Below, in pieces: positions 27,875-35,846 of a stretch of 64,000 bases of DNA. Origin of the DNA: Sphingobium abikonense NBRC 16140 (GTDB lineage: Bacteria; Pseudomonadota; Alphaproteobacteria; Sphingomonadales; Sphingomonadaceae); the NCBI RefSeq assembly GCF_001598335.1, contig NZ_BCYT01000011.1, positions 26,019-90,018 on the forward strand, given 5' to 3'. Every line of letters starts with the position of its first letter. The first letter of the stretch is position 1. Position numbers and translations under genes: made by a program. The notes under the pieces are model-generated. The model was given only the letters and a program-made list of their open reading frames with translations. It made no database searches and had not been told where the DNA came from.

Positions 27875-28751
27875 AGTTGCCGGGTCCGATGACGAGGCAA
27901 TCGCGCGCGGCCTGAACGATGTCAGCGGTGACCTCCTCGACGCGGTTGAGGGTCATGATCCGCCGCATCTGCGCGAACAGGCGCTCCATGAGCCGGAAGT
28001 TGCCGCGCGTGATGCGGATCACGGCTGCCTGCGCTTCGATCGCGTCGAGTTGGGCCGGGTCGAAGCTGATCCCGAAATCGCCGGCGTGGGTCGCGAGCAG
28101 CAGCCGCATTTCGGTCTCGGTAAGCGGTTTGAACTCGTGGACGAAGCCGATCCGCGAGTAGAGCTGGGCATAGCGGGCGAGGCGCTTCTCCAAGCCCGGC
28201 ATACCCATCAGGATCAGCCCGAAGCCGTGGCGATCGGCCATGTCGCGGAGATGTTCGAGCGACTTTATGGTCAGGCGGTCGGCCTCGTCGACGATGACGA
28301 GGGGGCAGGCGATGCGGGCGGCGTCATGGGTGATTTCGTCCTGCGAGCCGCCCGCGACCGTCAGCCGGGCATAGCCCAGCTTAATGAGGTTGAGGCCCAA
28401 CACCGCGTCGATCGTCTTGGGCGTGTTGCTGACCGACACGGTGTAGAAGACGGCGCGGCAGCGAGCGACCTTTTCGCCAAGGAGCGCGGCAATGGGACGG
28501 AGCGCGGCATATTCCCCCAGGTCGGGGAAGCTGGAAAACTCGCGCGCCGATCGCGTCTTTCCGACGCCCGGCCGGCCATGACACACGCCGATATAGCGGT
28601 AGTGCGCGCAGGCTTCGGCAAACTCGACGAACCGGGCATGTTCGCGGGTCGCCAGGAACGGCTGCTCGACCAGGAACTCAATCGTCAGCGGCGTAGAGCC
28701 GGAGCCCTCGGTAGGTGGTGGGCCGGGAAGCCGTATCCTCTTGGTCGCCAT
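27873..28751 (-). CDS. TniB-like AAA ATPase
   Basis: This 292-residue ATPase is started at the ATG at 28751 rather than upstream, since the preceding residues are merely the transposase frame's overlap. The Walker A motif is GRPGVGKT (residues 59-66) and the Walker B is PLVIVDEADRL. It is the transposition regulator paired with the DDE transposase, whose 3' end it overlaps by 74 bases. It is a different lineage from tniB at 4259 (different motif spelling and no tniQ in this element). Confidence 0.85.
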   Translation of the reverse strand: MATKRIRLPGPPPTEGSGSTPLTIEFLVEQPFLATREHARFVEFAEACAHYRYIGVCHGRPGVGKTRSAREFSSFPDLGEYAALRPIAALLGEKVARCRAVFYTVSVSNTPKTIDAVLGLNLIKLGYARLTVAGGSQDEITHDAARIACPLVIVDEADRLTIKSLEHLRDMADRHGFGLILMGMPGLEKRLARYAQLYSRIGFVHEFKPLTETEMRLLLATHAGDFGISFDPAQLDAIEAQAAVIRITRGNFRLMERLFAQMRRIMTLNRVEEVTADIVQAARDCLVIGPGN

Positions 28752-30156
28752 CGAAGGTCTCCGTGGGGGCAGGCACCTGCTTGTCGCGCTCCTTCGCGCC
28801 GCGCCGGGCGCGCTGGATCGCGCGCAACGACGGGTGCCCAGCGTGCTCGGAGCTGAGCGCACGGCAGACGAACCGGCCCTGGTGGTAGACGTGGATCTCG
28901 GTCAGGTCGCGGGGGTCATAGACCGCCTCGACCTGCTCGCCGACGAAGGCCGCGAGCGTGGGTTCGACATAGCGCCTGCCCATCAGACGGATGCCGTCGC
29001 GCAGCACTTTACGGGGCTTGGGCACGTGCACGAGCAGCATGTCGAGCTGTTCAAGGCTGTCGGGCATTGCGGGCAGGAACCCGCCCTTCTGCCAGCGCGT
29101 GATCGGCGGTTCGCCGGTGCTGCCATGCGGGCGACGATGATAGACGCCGCACACGAACGCCTCGAAGCGGGCGCGCAGCTCGTCGAGCGTGAGCACTGGC
29201 GCCGACAGCGGCTTGCCCGCGATCAGGTGGCCGGGCAGGTCGGGCAGGAACATGTCGTTGATGGTGCGGAACAGCCGCTCGATCTTGCCGCGCCCGCGAG
29301 GACGCCCCGGCAGCGAATGGATGAGGCGGATTTTGAGGGCGATGCACGCCTGCTCGATATGCTCGGAGATGAAATCCGAGCCGTTGTCGACGTAAAGCTG
29401 TTCGGGAATGCCGCTGACGATCCATTCGGGATTGGGCTTGCGCCAGATCGCCTGCCGCAAGGCGAGCGCCGTGTTGAGGGCACTGGGGGCATCGAGGCTG
29501 AGGAAGTAACCGGCGATGGCTCGGCTGTGATCGTCAACGATGACGGTCAGCCAAGGACGCACCGGGGTTCCGGCATCATCGAGCACGAGAATGTCGAGAA
29601 CGGTATGATCGGCCTGCCACATCTCGTTCGAGGTCGCGGCTTCGCGCCGATGCACTAGCTCGTGCTGGTCGCGGTAGACGGCCGGATCGGAGGCTGCGGC
29701 GATCTGGCTTGCCGGTATCGCCCTGACGACACGCGCGACGGCCGCATAGCTGGGGGTTCGGTGTCCATGCGCGATGGCGAGTTCCTGCACCTTTCGGTGA
29801 ATGGCGGCGACCGGGGGTCGCGGGCGCTTGGTGGCGAGAGTGCGGGTCAGTTCGACCAGATGTTCCGGCAGGTGCAGCCTGCCCCGATCGTTGCGCGGCA
29901 GACGCGCGAGACCGGCAAGTCCTTCGGCACGGTAGCGCCCGAGCCAGCGCTGCAACGTCCGCTCGCTCAGCGTGCCGGTGCGGGCGAGGTCCGCGAGCGG
30001 GATGCCATCGGCGAGGTGCGGTTCAAGGACGCGGTAGCGCTCGATCGCCAGCGGCGGGACAAGCGCCGGATGCGTCACCGCCGACGGTCCGTGTCGCAGG
30101 TAAGGAAAACGGAGATTTGCCTGCCCATCGCCATGCGAGTCCGCTCGCGTTGCCAA
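28678..30156 (-). CDS. Mu/Tn552-like DDE transposase
   Basis: This protein of up to 492 residues is read from a TTG at 30156. A GTG at 30078 would give a protein of 466 residues. An N-terminal helix-turn-helix (LADLARTGTLSERTLQRWLGRYR) is followed by the integrase core with probable catalytic Asp183 (WQADHTVLD), Asp257 (LYVDNGSDF) and Glu293 (RGKIERLFR), then a Mu C-terminal beta-barrel (RRYVEPTLAAFVGEQVEAVYDP). It is the strand-transfer enzyme of the 49-bp-repeat element. Confidence 0.88.
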   Translation of the reverse strand: MATRADSHGDGQANLRFPYLRHGPSAVTHPALVPPLAIERYRVLEPHLADGIPLADLARTGTLSERTLQRWLGRYRAEGLAGLARLPRNDRGRLHLPEHLVELTRTLATKRPRPPVAAIHRKVQELAIAHGHRTPSYAAVARVVRAIPASQIAAASDPAVYRDQHELVHRREAATSNEMWQADHTVLDILVLDDAGTPVRPWLTVIVDDHSRAIAGYFLSLDAPSALNTALALRQAIWRKPNPEWIVSGIPEQLYVDNGSDFISEHIEQACIALKIRLIHSLPGRPRGRGKIERLFRTINDMFLPDLPGHLIAGKPLSAPVLTLDELRARFEAFVCGVYHRRPHGSTGEPPITRWQKGGFLPAMPDSLEQLDMLLVHVPKPRKVLRDGIRLMGRRYVEPTLAAFVGEQVEAVYDPRDLTEIHVYHQGRFVCRALSSEHAGHPSLRAIQRARRGAKERDKQVPAPTETFDGDQEDTASRPTTYRGLRLYAADD

Positions 30157-30269
30157 ACCGGCCTGTTCGACGTAAATCTACCCGGTAAAGAAAACTAGGG
30201 CAACATAGACCTGCCGATGACGACTTTCTTCCCAAACCGCGCCCGATCGGGGCGCCACCGGCCCTACGC

Positions 30270-30842
30270 ATGAAAATCGGTTACGCCCGCGTATCGACCG
30301 CCGAGCAGAACCTGGACCTCCAGCGTGATGCGCTGAAGGCTGCCGGCTGCGAGAAGGTCATCACCGACAAGGCCTCCGGGGCGACTGCCGCTCGCCCTGG
30401 ATTGGAAAAGGTGAAGGAGCTGCTTCGCGCCGGCGACACACTGGTGGTCTGGCGCCTCGACAGGCTCGGCCGCTCGCTCCGTGATCTGATCGGATGGATG
30501 ACCTACCTCGACGAGGAAAAGGTCGGGCTGCTGAGCCTGCACGAGGCGATCGACACGACCACCACGTCGGGCAAGCTTACCTTCCACCTGTTCGGGGCAT
30601 TGGCGGAGTTCGAGCGCAACCTGATCCGCGAGCGGACCCAGGCCGGTCTCACCGCAGCCCGCGCTCGCGGCAAGAAGGGTGGCCGGCCGGCCGCACTCGG
30701 CAAGGACAAGCGCGACCTGCCCGTCAGGCTCTACCACGAGAACACGATGCCGATCGCCAAGATTTGCTCGATGCTCGGCATCTCCAAGCCAAAACTCTAC
30801 GCCTATGTGCGATCGGCCGAGACCAAGCCGGTAGCCGCGTAG
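30270..30842 (+). CDS. Serine recombinase (resolvase)
   Basis: This 190-residue resolvase/invertase family enzyme has nucleophile Ser9 (YARVST), the catalytic DRLGRS region and LIRERTQAGL at the start of the dimerisation helix E. A helix-turn-helix occupies the C-terminus (PIAKICSMLGISKPKLYAYV). It is divergent from the element's transposase. The 113-base gap between them, which contains the palindromic CCCGATCGGG-type sequence near 30242, is a plausible res site. It probably resolves cointegrates of this element. An origin in the neighbouring Tn3 unit is an alternative. Confidence 0.87.
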   Translation: MKIGYARVSTAEQNLDLQRDALKAAGCEKVITDKASGATAARPGLEKVKELLRAGDTLVVWRLDRLGRSLRDLIGWMTYLDEEKVGLLSLHEAIDTTTTSGKLTFHLFGALAEFERNLIRERTQAGLTAARARGKKGGRPAALGKDKRDLPVRLYHENTMPIAKICSMLGISKPKLYAYVRSAETKPVAA

Positions 30843-30853
30843 CGACGCTCGCC

Positions 30854-30902
30854 GACAAATAGCGCGATCAGAATGCCGCCACTTAGCGCGAGCGTTTACA
30901 CC
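30854..30902 (-). repeat. Right inverted repeat of the tniAB element
   Basis: This is the reverse complement of the 27826-27874 repeat with two mismatches. It starts 11 bases after the resolvase stop. Confidence 0.85.
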
Positions 30903-31131
30903 GTTCGCGGTCCCGATCGGCCCAGCGTCCCCCGGAACCGTTCGTTATCGGGAAGGCATCTAAGCGGTCTGCACCATCCTTCATCTAAAGTTCTCCAAGC
31001 GCTTCTGAGGATTTTCGGGCGCACCAAAAGCACTTGCTCCTCCAGTGGCTGGAGCATGTAACCGCAATTTGCTCTCCTGCGGACGGGGGGCTGGAGGTGG
31101 CTTTTTGACGGCCCGTGTTGAAGCAATCGGT

Positions 31132-32334
31132 ATGTCTCGACGCTCATTAGTGGCGCGGCTGGTGGCCTGTGGAACCGGCTTGGTGCTCGGTTCTCCAACG
31201 CTCGCGCGACAGACTTCCCGGTCTGCGGGCTCGTGGAACTTCGGTGCGGCTCACCTCGAATGGGAGCCGCTGGAAGTCGGCACGGGTGATACCCTCCTTG
31301 TTTCGGCACAAGTGCGCGGAGTGCCGGTGCGGGCGGTGCTCGACAGTGGCAGCGGCGCGTCGATCATGAGCACGGCGCTCGCGGCGAAGCTCGGCTTGAA
31401 CGATGGTGAGCGGCGCATGATTAGCGGGCTGAGCGCCAAGGCCCCGGTGCTGCTGGTCCGCGACATCGACGTACAGCTCGCCCGCGAAACCCGTCGCTTA
31501 CCCTTTGCCGTCGTTGGTGATCTGAGTTCAGTGTCGGCGGCCTTCGGACGACCGATCGATATCCTCCTCGGTGCCGATATGTTCACGGGTAGCTGCATCG
31601 CGCTCGATTTCGCGAAAAGGCGTATGGCGGTCGTCAAGTCAGGCACGTTTCTCGCCGGTCCCGACTGGCGCGCTGTCGCGCTCGGGCGCGGTGCCAAGCA
31701 GGAGCTGTTCATTCGAGCTTCCGTCTCGGGTTTGCCTCCCGTGCCCTTGATGATCGATCTTGGCAGCTCGGCCGCGCTGATGCTCTCGTCGGCCTATGCC
31801 CGCGATCAAGGGCTGTTGAACGGGAAGCTCGTCTCGACCGCGGCGATCGGCGGCGTCGATGGTGTGCGTATCAACGATGCTTTCACGATCCAGAACATCA
31901 ACATCGAAGGGCTTGGCGTCTCGAACGTCCCCACACTCGGGATGAGAGCTTGGCTCTCCACCAGCACGGTTGGCAATGTCGGCCTACCGCTGATCGCTCA
32001 ATTCGACGTGGTGTTCGACGTGACCGCCGGATTCGTGTGGCTCCGGCCACTCGGTCCTCGTCGTCGCCTGCCGATGCTGAAGGACCGTAGCGGCCTTGGC
32101 CTCGCAGCCTCACCAACGGCGCTCACCGTTGTTCATGTGGCGGCGAACAGTCCCGCGGAAAAGGCTGGCTGGGCGGTCGGCGACCGGATCGTGGCGGTGA
32201 ACGGCCATTCGATCGATGCGAACTATACGCGTGGGGAGCTCTGGCAAGTGCGCTCCCGGCCTGCTGGCACCCTCGTAAAGCTGACGATGGCCTCGGGTGA
32301 TGTGCGCGAGCTCAGGCTGGCCGATTATTATTGA
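31132..32334 (+). CDS. Exported aspartyl-protease-like protein with PDZ domain
   Basis: This 400-residue protein is read from the ATG at 31132. A frame from 31045 adds residues before the Arg-rich signal start (MSRRSLVARLVACGTGLVLG). Two retropepsin-like half domains are visible: VLDSGSGASIM (Asp71) and MIDLGSSAALML (Asp209). A C-terminal PDZ domain (NSPAEKAGWAVGDRIVAVNG) follows at about 345-395. The bilobal arrangement resembles the gag-pol-like family of bacterial periplasmic aspartyl proteases. Its gene overlaps the convergent merR gene by seven bases. The substrate is unknown. Confidence 0.75.
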   Translation: MSRRSLVARLVACGTGLVLGSPTLARQTSRSAGSWNFGAAHLEWEPLEVGTGDTLLVSAQVRGVPVRAVLDSGSGASIMSTALAAKLGLNDGERRMISGLSAKAPVLLVRDIDVQLARETRRLPFAVVGDLSSVSAAFGRPIDILLGADMFTGSCIALDFAKRRMAVVKSGTFLAGPDWRAVALGRGAKQELFIRASVSGLPPVPLMIDLGSSAALMLSSAYARDQGLLNGKLVSTAAIGGVDGVRINDAFTIQNINIEGLGVSNVPTLGMRAWLSTSTVGNVGLPLIAQFDVVFDVTAGFVWLRPLGPRRRLPMLKDRSGLGLAASPTALTVVHVAANSPAEKAGWAVGDRIVAVNGHSIDANYTRGELWQVRSRPAGTLVKLTMASGDVRELRLADYY

Positions 32335-32747
32335 TCGGCTTGAGGGTGGCCTTTGCCGATCGCCTTCATGATCCGACAATCGGCCATGCGCGCCTTGGTG
32401 CAGCTCTGGCTGAGCATTGCCAACTCATCCCGCAACACCGCGAGTTGCGCCAGTCTCTCCTCCACATCCTTGAGGTGCTGAGCAGCGATAGCTGAGGCGG
32501 CACCACAATCCTGGTCCGGGTTCTGCGCCAGCCCCATCAACGAACGGATCTCGTCGACGGAGAAGCCAAGCCGGCGACCGTTGCGGATGAAGTGCAAACG
32601 CTCAATGTCACTGGCATCGTAGGTTCTGCGACCCGACGCCGTGCGAGGGGCGGATCGGAGCAACCCGATCGACTCATAAAAGCGGATCGTCGTCACCTTC
32701 GTCGAGGTCTCGCTGGCGAGCTGCCCAATCATCACCGGCTTCATCAT
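32328..32747 (-). CDS. MerR-family metal-responsive regulator (ZntR/CadR-like)
   Basis: This 139-residue MerR protein starts at the ATG at 32747, after AAGGA. A much longer open frame upstream runs against the CDF gene and is rejected. The winged helix-turn-helix is at residues 6-75 (TTIRFYESIGLLRSAPRTASGRR), and an antiparallel coiled coil follows. Cys at about 81 (QDCG), 116 (SQSCTKA) and 124 (MADC) match the metal-binding placement of the Zn/Cd/Pb branch. It is divergent from the CDF gene and should activate that promoter by unwinding its 19-bp spacer. Confidence 0.87.
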   Translation of the reverse strand: MMKPVMIGQLASETSTKVTTIRFYESIGLLRSAPRTASGRRTYDASDIERLHFIRNGRRLGFSVDEIRSLMGLAQNPDQDCGAASAIAAQHLKDVEERLAQLAVLRDELAMLSQSCTKARMADCRIMKAIGKGHPQADQ

Positions 32748-32784
32748 GCCATCCTTGCTTATGCGAACGTGTCGCACATTTCGC

Positions 32785-32815
32785 TTGCTTCTACAGCGAC
32801 TGGAGGTGGTAAGGA
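32785..32815 (+). promoter_or_regulatory. MerR-type promoter/operator of the CDF-led metal operon
   Basis: TTGCTT (32785-32790) and TAAGGA (32810-32815) are separated by 19 bp, the long spacer typical of MerR-regulated promoters. The spacer contains an imperfect dyad (TCTACAG with CTGGAGG). The -10 hexamer lies only seven bases before the CDF start codon, and the AAGGAAGG Shine-Dalgarno motif overlaps it. Either the transcript is leaderless or the real -10 is elsewhere. Confidence 0.6.
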
Positions 32816-32822
32816 AGGCCGC

Positions 32823-33449
32823 ATGAATGCTTCTACCGAAAGCTGCGGGTGCCACGGGGAGCCCGCGCGCGCGCAAACCGATCCGGCCTATCGCCGTGCG
32901 CTGCTGACCGTCGTGGTGCTCAACCTCGGCTTCGGAGTCGCCGAGCTGTTCGGCGGGTTCATCGCCGATAGCCAAGCGCTGAAAGCGGATTCCCTCGATT
33001 TTCTCGGGGACGGGTCGATCAGCCTTATCGGTCTTCTCGCGCTTGCCTGGTCCGCACGGGCGAGGGCAAAGGTCGCGCTGACGCAGGGGTTGTTTCTCGG
33101 TGCGCTTGGCGTGGGCGTAATCGGTTTCGCGATTTGGCGCGCCCTGAACGCAACCGCGCCCGATGCCGAACTGATGGGCACAATCGGCGTTGTCGCGCTC
33201 GCGATCAATGTCGTGTCCGCCTTGGTGCTTGCGCGTTTCCGGGAAGGGGACGCCAATGTTCGCGCGATCTGGCTGTTCAGCCGCAACGACGCGCTCGCCA
33301 ACGTGGCGGTGATCGCCGCGGCCGGTCTGGTGGCGTGGACAGGAAGCGCCTGGCCGGACCTCGCCGTCGCCGGCCTCATCGCCCTCCTGTTCCTCCACTC
33401 CGCTTATGAAATCGTCACTGGCGCTCGGCGCGAATTGGGAGAGCGGTAG
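32823..33449 (+). CDS. Cation diffusion facilitator family transporter
   Basis: This 208-residue inner-membrane protein starts at the ATG at 32823 and has five to six helices of the CDF fold. It begins with a Cys/His motif (SCGCHGEPA), and the metal-site helices read FGVAELFGGFIADSQALKADSLDFLGDG and LFSRNDALANVAVIAAAG, in which Asp and Asn line the site. The C-terminal cytoplasmic domain is essentially absent, as in short CDF proteins such as those next to MerR genes. It would export Zn, Co, Cd or Fe into the periplasm. It overlaps the FTR1 gene (TAGTG). Confidence 0.85.
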   Translation: MNASTESCGCHGEPARAQTDPAYRRALLTVVVLNLGFGVAELFGGFIADSQALKADSLDFLGDGSISLIGLLALAWSARARAKVALTQGLFLGALGVGVIGFAIWRALNATAPDAELMGTIGVVALAINVVSALVLARFREGDANVRAIWLFSRNDALANVAVIAAAGLVAWTGSAWPDLAVAGLIALLFLHSAYEIVTGARRELGER

Positions 33450-35416
33450 TGCGTCTGCTCGCGTTGATCCGGGCAATGCTCTCGTTGCGGCTGCTCTCCG
33501 CGCTCGCGGCGCTGCTGATCCCTGCTGCGGCAATCGCCGAACCCGGCGACGTGCAAACCGCATGGCGGCTGCTCGACTATATGGCCGTCGATTATGGCGG
33601 CGCGGTCGCCAACGGTCGGATCAAGAGCACGTCGGAATATGCCGAGATGACGGAGTTCGCCGCGTCGGTCTCGACACGGCTTCAGGGCCTGCCGGCGAAG
33701 CCGGAGCGTCAAGCCCTCATCCAGCGGGCTGCCAACCTCCAGGCGGTGATCGCGGAAAAGGGACCGACTGAACAGGTGGCAACATTGGCGCACGGGCTCG
33801 CGGCCGATCTGTTGCGCGCCTACCCGGTGCCGCTCGCGCCCGATAAGGCTCCGAACCTCGTCTCCAGCGATGCACTGTTCCGACAATCCTGCGCGTCCTG
33901 CCACGGGATGACGGGCAACGGCCGTGGCCCTGACGCCGCCAAGCTCGCTACGCCCCCGATTGCTTTCACCGATGCCGAGCGCGCGCGCCAGCGCAGCGTG
34001 TTCGCGCTCTATCAGGTGGTGACGCAAGGCATCGACGGGACCGCGATGCAGAGCTTCGCCGATCTGCCCAACGATCAGCGCTGGGCGTTAGCATTCCGAG
34101 CCGGGAGCTTCGCCTTCACGGATGCGCAGGCGCGCGAAGGCGAGCGGCTTTGGAAATCCGACCCGACCCTTCGCCGGCGCATTCCGGACCTGAAAACCCT
34201 GGTCGCGCTCACCCCGGCCGCGCTCGGCGCGGCGATCGGCGACGCCAAGGCTGACCCAGTGCTCGCGTTCCTGCGTCGTCATCCCGAACAGGTGATACAA
34301 CAGGCTCCCGGCTCGCTCGCGGTCGCCCGCGCCAAACTCGCCGAAAGCGTGGCGGCTGCGCGGCGCGGCGATGCGCGCATGGCGAAAGAGCTGGCGCTGT
34401 CGGCCTATCTCGATGGGTTCGAGCCGATCGAGCCAACACTCACCGCGCGCGACGCGACGCTGATGGGTCGAATCGAGGGCGCGATGGGGGAGTTCCGCGC
34501 CTCGATCGACCGGGGCGCGTCGCCCGATGATCTCGCGGAGAAGGTCGCAGTACTGGGCGGCCTTTTCGACGATGCGGAAGCGGCGCTCGCGCCTGATGCC
34601 GCCACCGAAGCGTCCACGTTCCTGGGCGCGTTCACGATCCTGCTGCGTGAAGGGCTCGAAGCCCTGCTCATCGTTGTCGCCATGATCGCGTTCCTGCGTA
34701 AAGCCGAGCGCGGCGAGGCGCTGCGGTACGTGCATGGCGGCTGGGTCAGCGCGATCATCGCGGGCGGGATCACCTGGGCGGTCGCCACCTATGCGATCGG
34801 GATCAGCGGTGCGAGCCGGGAGCTGACGGAAGGGTTTGGCTCGCTGTTCGCCGCGGTCGTGCTGCTCTCGGTCGGGATTTGGATGCACGGCAAGGCGCAG
34901 GCCGATCAGTGGCAGCGCTATATTCGCGAGAAGATGTCGCGGGCGCTCTCGGGCGGGTCGGGCTGGTTCCTGTTCGGGCTGGCGTTCGTCGTAGTTTATC
35001 GCGAGGTCTTCGAGACGATCCTGTTCTATGCCGCGCTTTCGGCGCAAGGTGACAACGGGATGCTTCTCGCGGGGGCCGGGTCGGCGATTGGACTGCTCAG
35101 CCTGATCGCTTGGGCCATGCTTCGCTACAGTCGCAAGCTGCCGATCGCGCAGTTCTTCCGCTATAGCTCCTGGCTCATGGCGGTCCTGACCGTCGTGCTG
35201 GCGGGTAAAGGCGTCGCCGCGCTCCAGGAAGCCGGCCTTATCAACATCGCACCGCTCGCGGACGTGCCACGGCTGTCGATGCTCGGCGTGTTTCCCACTT
35301 GGCAATCGGTGCTGGCGCAACTCCTGATGGCGGTCGCCATTGCGGTCGGGTTCGCCTGGAACGGGCGCGACCGATCCCGCTCGGGTTCCGGCTCAGTGAC
35401 CCTTGGTTCGAATTAG
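33449..35416 (+). CDS. Cytochrome c-FTR1 fusion: iron permease
   Basis: This 655-residue protein starts at a GTG overlapping the CDF stop. It has a signal peptide, then a c-type heme domain (CASCH, Cys148, Cys151, His152, with a later Met ligand candidate), a linker, and the FTR1 permease with seven helices. Both FTR1 iron motifs are present: REGLEA from Arg400 and YREVFE (Arg518-Glu522). In related FTR1 systems iron is oxidised and passed inward as Fe3+, and the heme domain may assist the redox step. It is unusual to find it in a metal-efflux operon. Confidence 0.87.
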   Translation: MRLLALIRAMLSLRLLSALAALLIPAAAIAEPGDVQTAWRLLDYMAVDYGGAVANGRIKSTSEYAEMTEFAASVSTRLQGLPAKPERQALIQRAANLQAVIAEKGPTEQVATLAHGLAADLLRAYPVPLAPDKAPNLVSSDALFRQSCASCHGMTGNGRGPDAAKLATPPIAFTDAERARQRSVFALYQVVTQGIDGTAMQSFADLPNDQRWALAFRAGSFAFTDAQAREGERLWKSDPTLRRRIPDLKTLVALTPAALGAAIGDAKADPVLAFLRRHPEQVIQQAPGSLAVARAKLAESVAAARRGDARMAKELALSAYLDGFEPIEPTLTARDATLMGRIEGAMGEFRASIDRGASPDDLAEKVAVLGGLFDDAEAALAPDAATEASTFLGAFTILLREGLEALLIVVAMIAFLRKAERGEALRYVHGGWVSAIIAGGITWAVATYAIGISGASRELTEGFGSLFAAVVLLSVGIWMHGKAQADQWQRYIREKMSRALSGGSGWFLFGLAFVVVYREVFETILFYAALSAQGDNGMLLAGAGSAIGLLSLIAWAMLRYSRKLPIAQFFRYSSWLMAVLTVVLAGKGVAALQEAGLINIAPLADVPRLSMLGVFPTWQSVLAQLLMAVAIAVGFAWNGRDRSRSGSGSVTLGSN

Positions 35417-35456
35417 TGCAATGACATGAAAACCCTTCCGTGATAGAGGCAAGCTA

Positions 35457-35786
35457 GTGCGAGCCTTTTTGCCTTTCCTGACATGCCTGATGCTGGTCCT
35501 GACCAGCTTCTCCGGCATGGCCCATGCCGCCGATCTGGCGGGGGGAAGCATCGCGGGCGTTGAGTTCACGGTCCATACCGCCGGTGACATCGATCAGGTG
35601 CCATCGGACTCGGACAAGAATGTCCCGCATCATCACAATTATTGTCACGGACACGACGTCGGCGCGCCTGCGCGCACGACGATGGAATATACCCCCGTCC
35701 TCACAGTGCCCAAGCCGACAATCTCCGCCTCTGCGTCGCTCGACGGCCGCACCGGCATGGTCCATTTGAGGCCCCCCCAAGCCTGA
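35457..35786 (+). CDS. CzcI-like small His-containing periplasmic protein
   Basis: This 109-residue protein is read from the GTG at 35457, after AGAGGCAAG. A signal peptide (FLPFLTCLMLVLTSFSGMAHA) leads to a short mature domain with a DKNVPHHHNYCHGHD cluster. It lies 60 bases before czcC, as CzcI does in classical czc operons. Metal sensing or periplasmic chaperoning is inferred. It shows little sequence similarity to the counterpart at 2602 beyond the His cluster, position and length. Confidence 0.7.
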   Translation: MRAFLPFLTCLMLVLTSFSGMAHAADLAGGSIAGVEFTVHTAGDIDQVPSDSDKNVPHHHNYCHGHDVGAPARTTMEYTPVLTVPKPTISASASLDGRTGMVHLRPPQA

Positions 35787-35846
35787 CGTCCGATTTGGGC
35801 GTGCGTTGGCGCGCCCCTGTCGATCATCGTCAGGAGTCCTATTTTC

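Larger units (their letters stand above)
27826..30902. mobile_element. Compact Tn552/Tn402-like transposon (tniB-tniA-resolvase) with 49-bp inverted repeats
   Basis: Two 49-bp inverted repeats with two mismatches (27826-27874 and 30854-30902) bracket three genes: an AAA ATPase, a DDE transposase and a divergent serine resolvase. Coding sequence nearly reaches both repeats; the ATPase stop codon overlaps the left one. Tips reading GGTGTAAACG or TGTAAACG are consistent with the TG starts of Mu/Tn552 elements. No 5-bp target duplication was found. A further GATCGGGACC motif sits outside both repeats at different distances, so the true ends could be slightly further out. Confidence 0.75.

Noticed and set aside
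28741..29658. A 305-codon plus-strand frame inside the transposase gene
   Set aside because: It is antisense to the DDE transposase and matches no family.
32748..33563. Long N-terminal extension of the MerR frame toward 33563
   Set aside because: It runs antisense to the CDF gene. MerR proteins start at the helix-turn-helix, and a good ribosome-binding site precedes the ATG at 32747.
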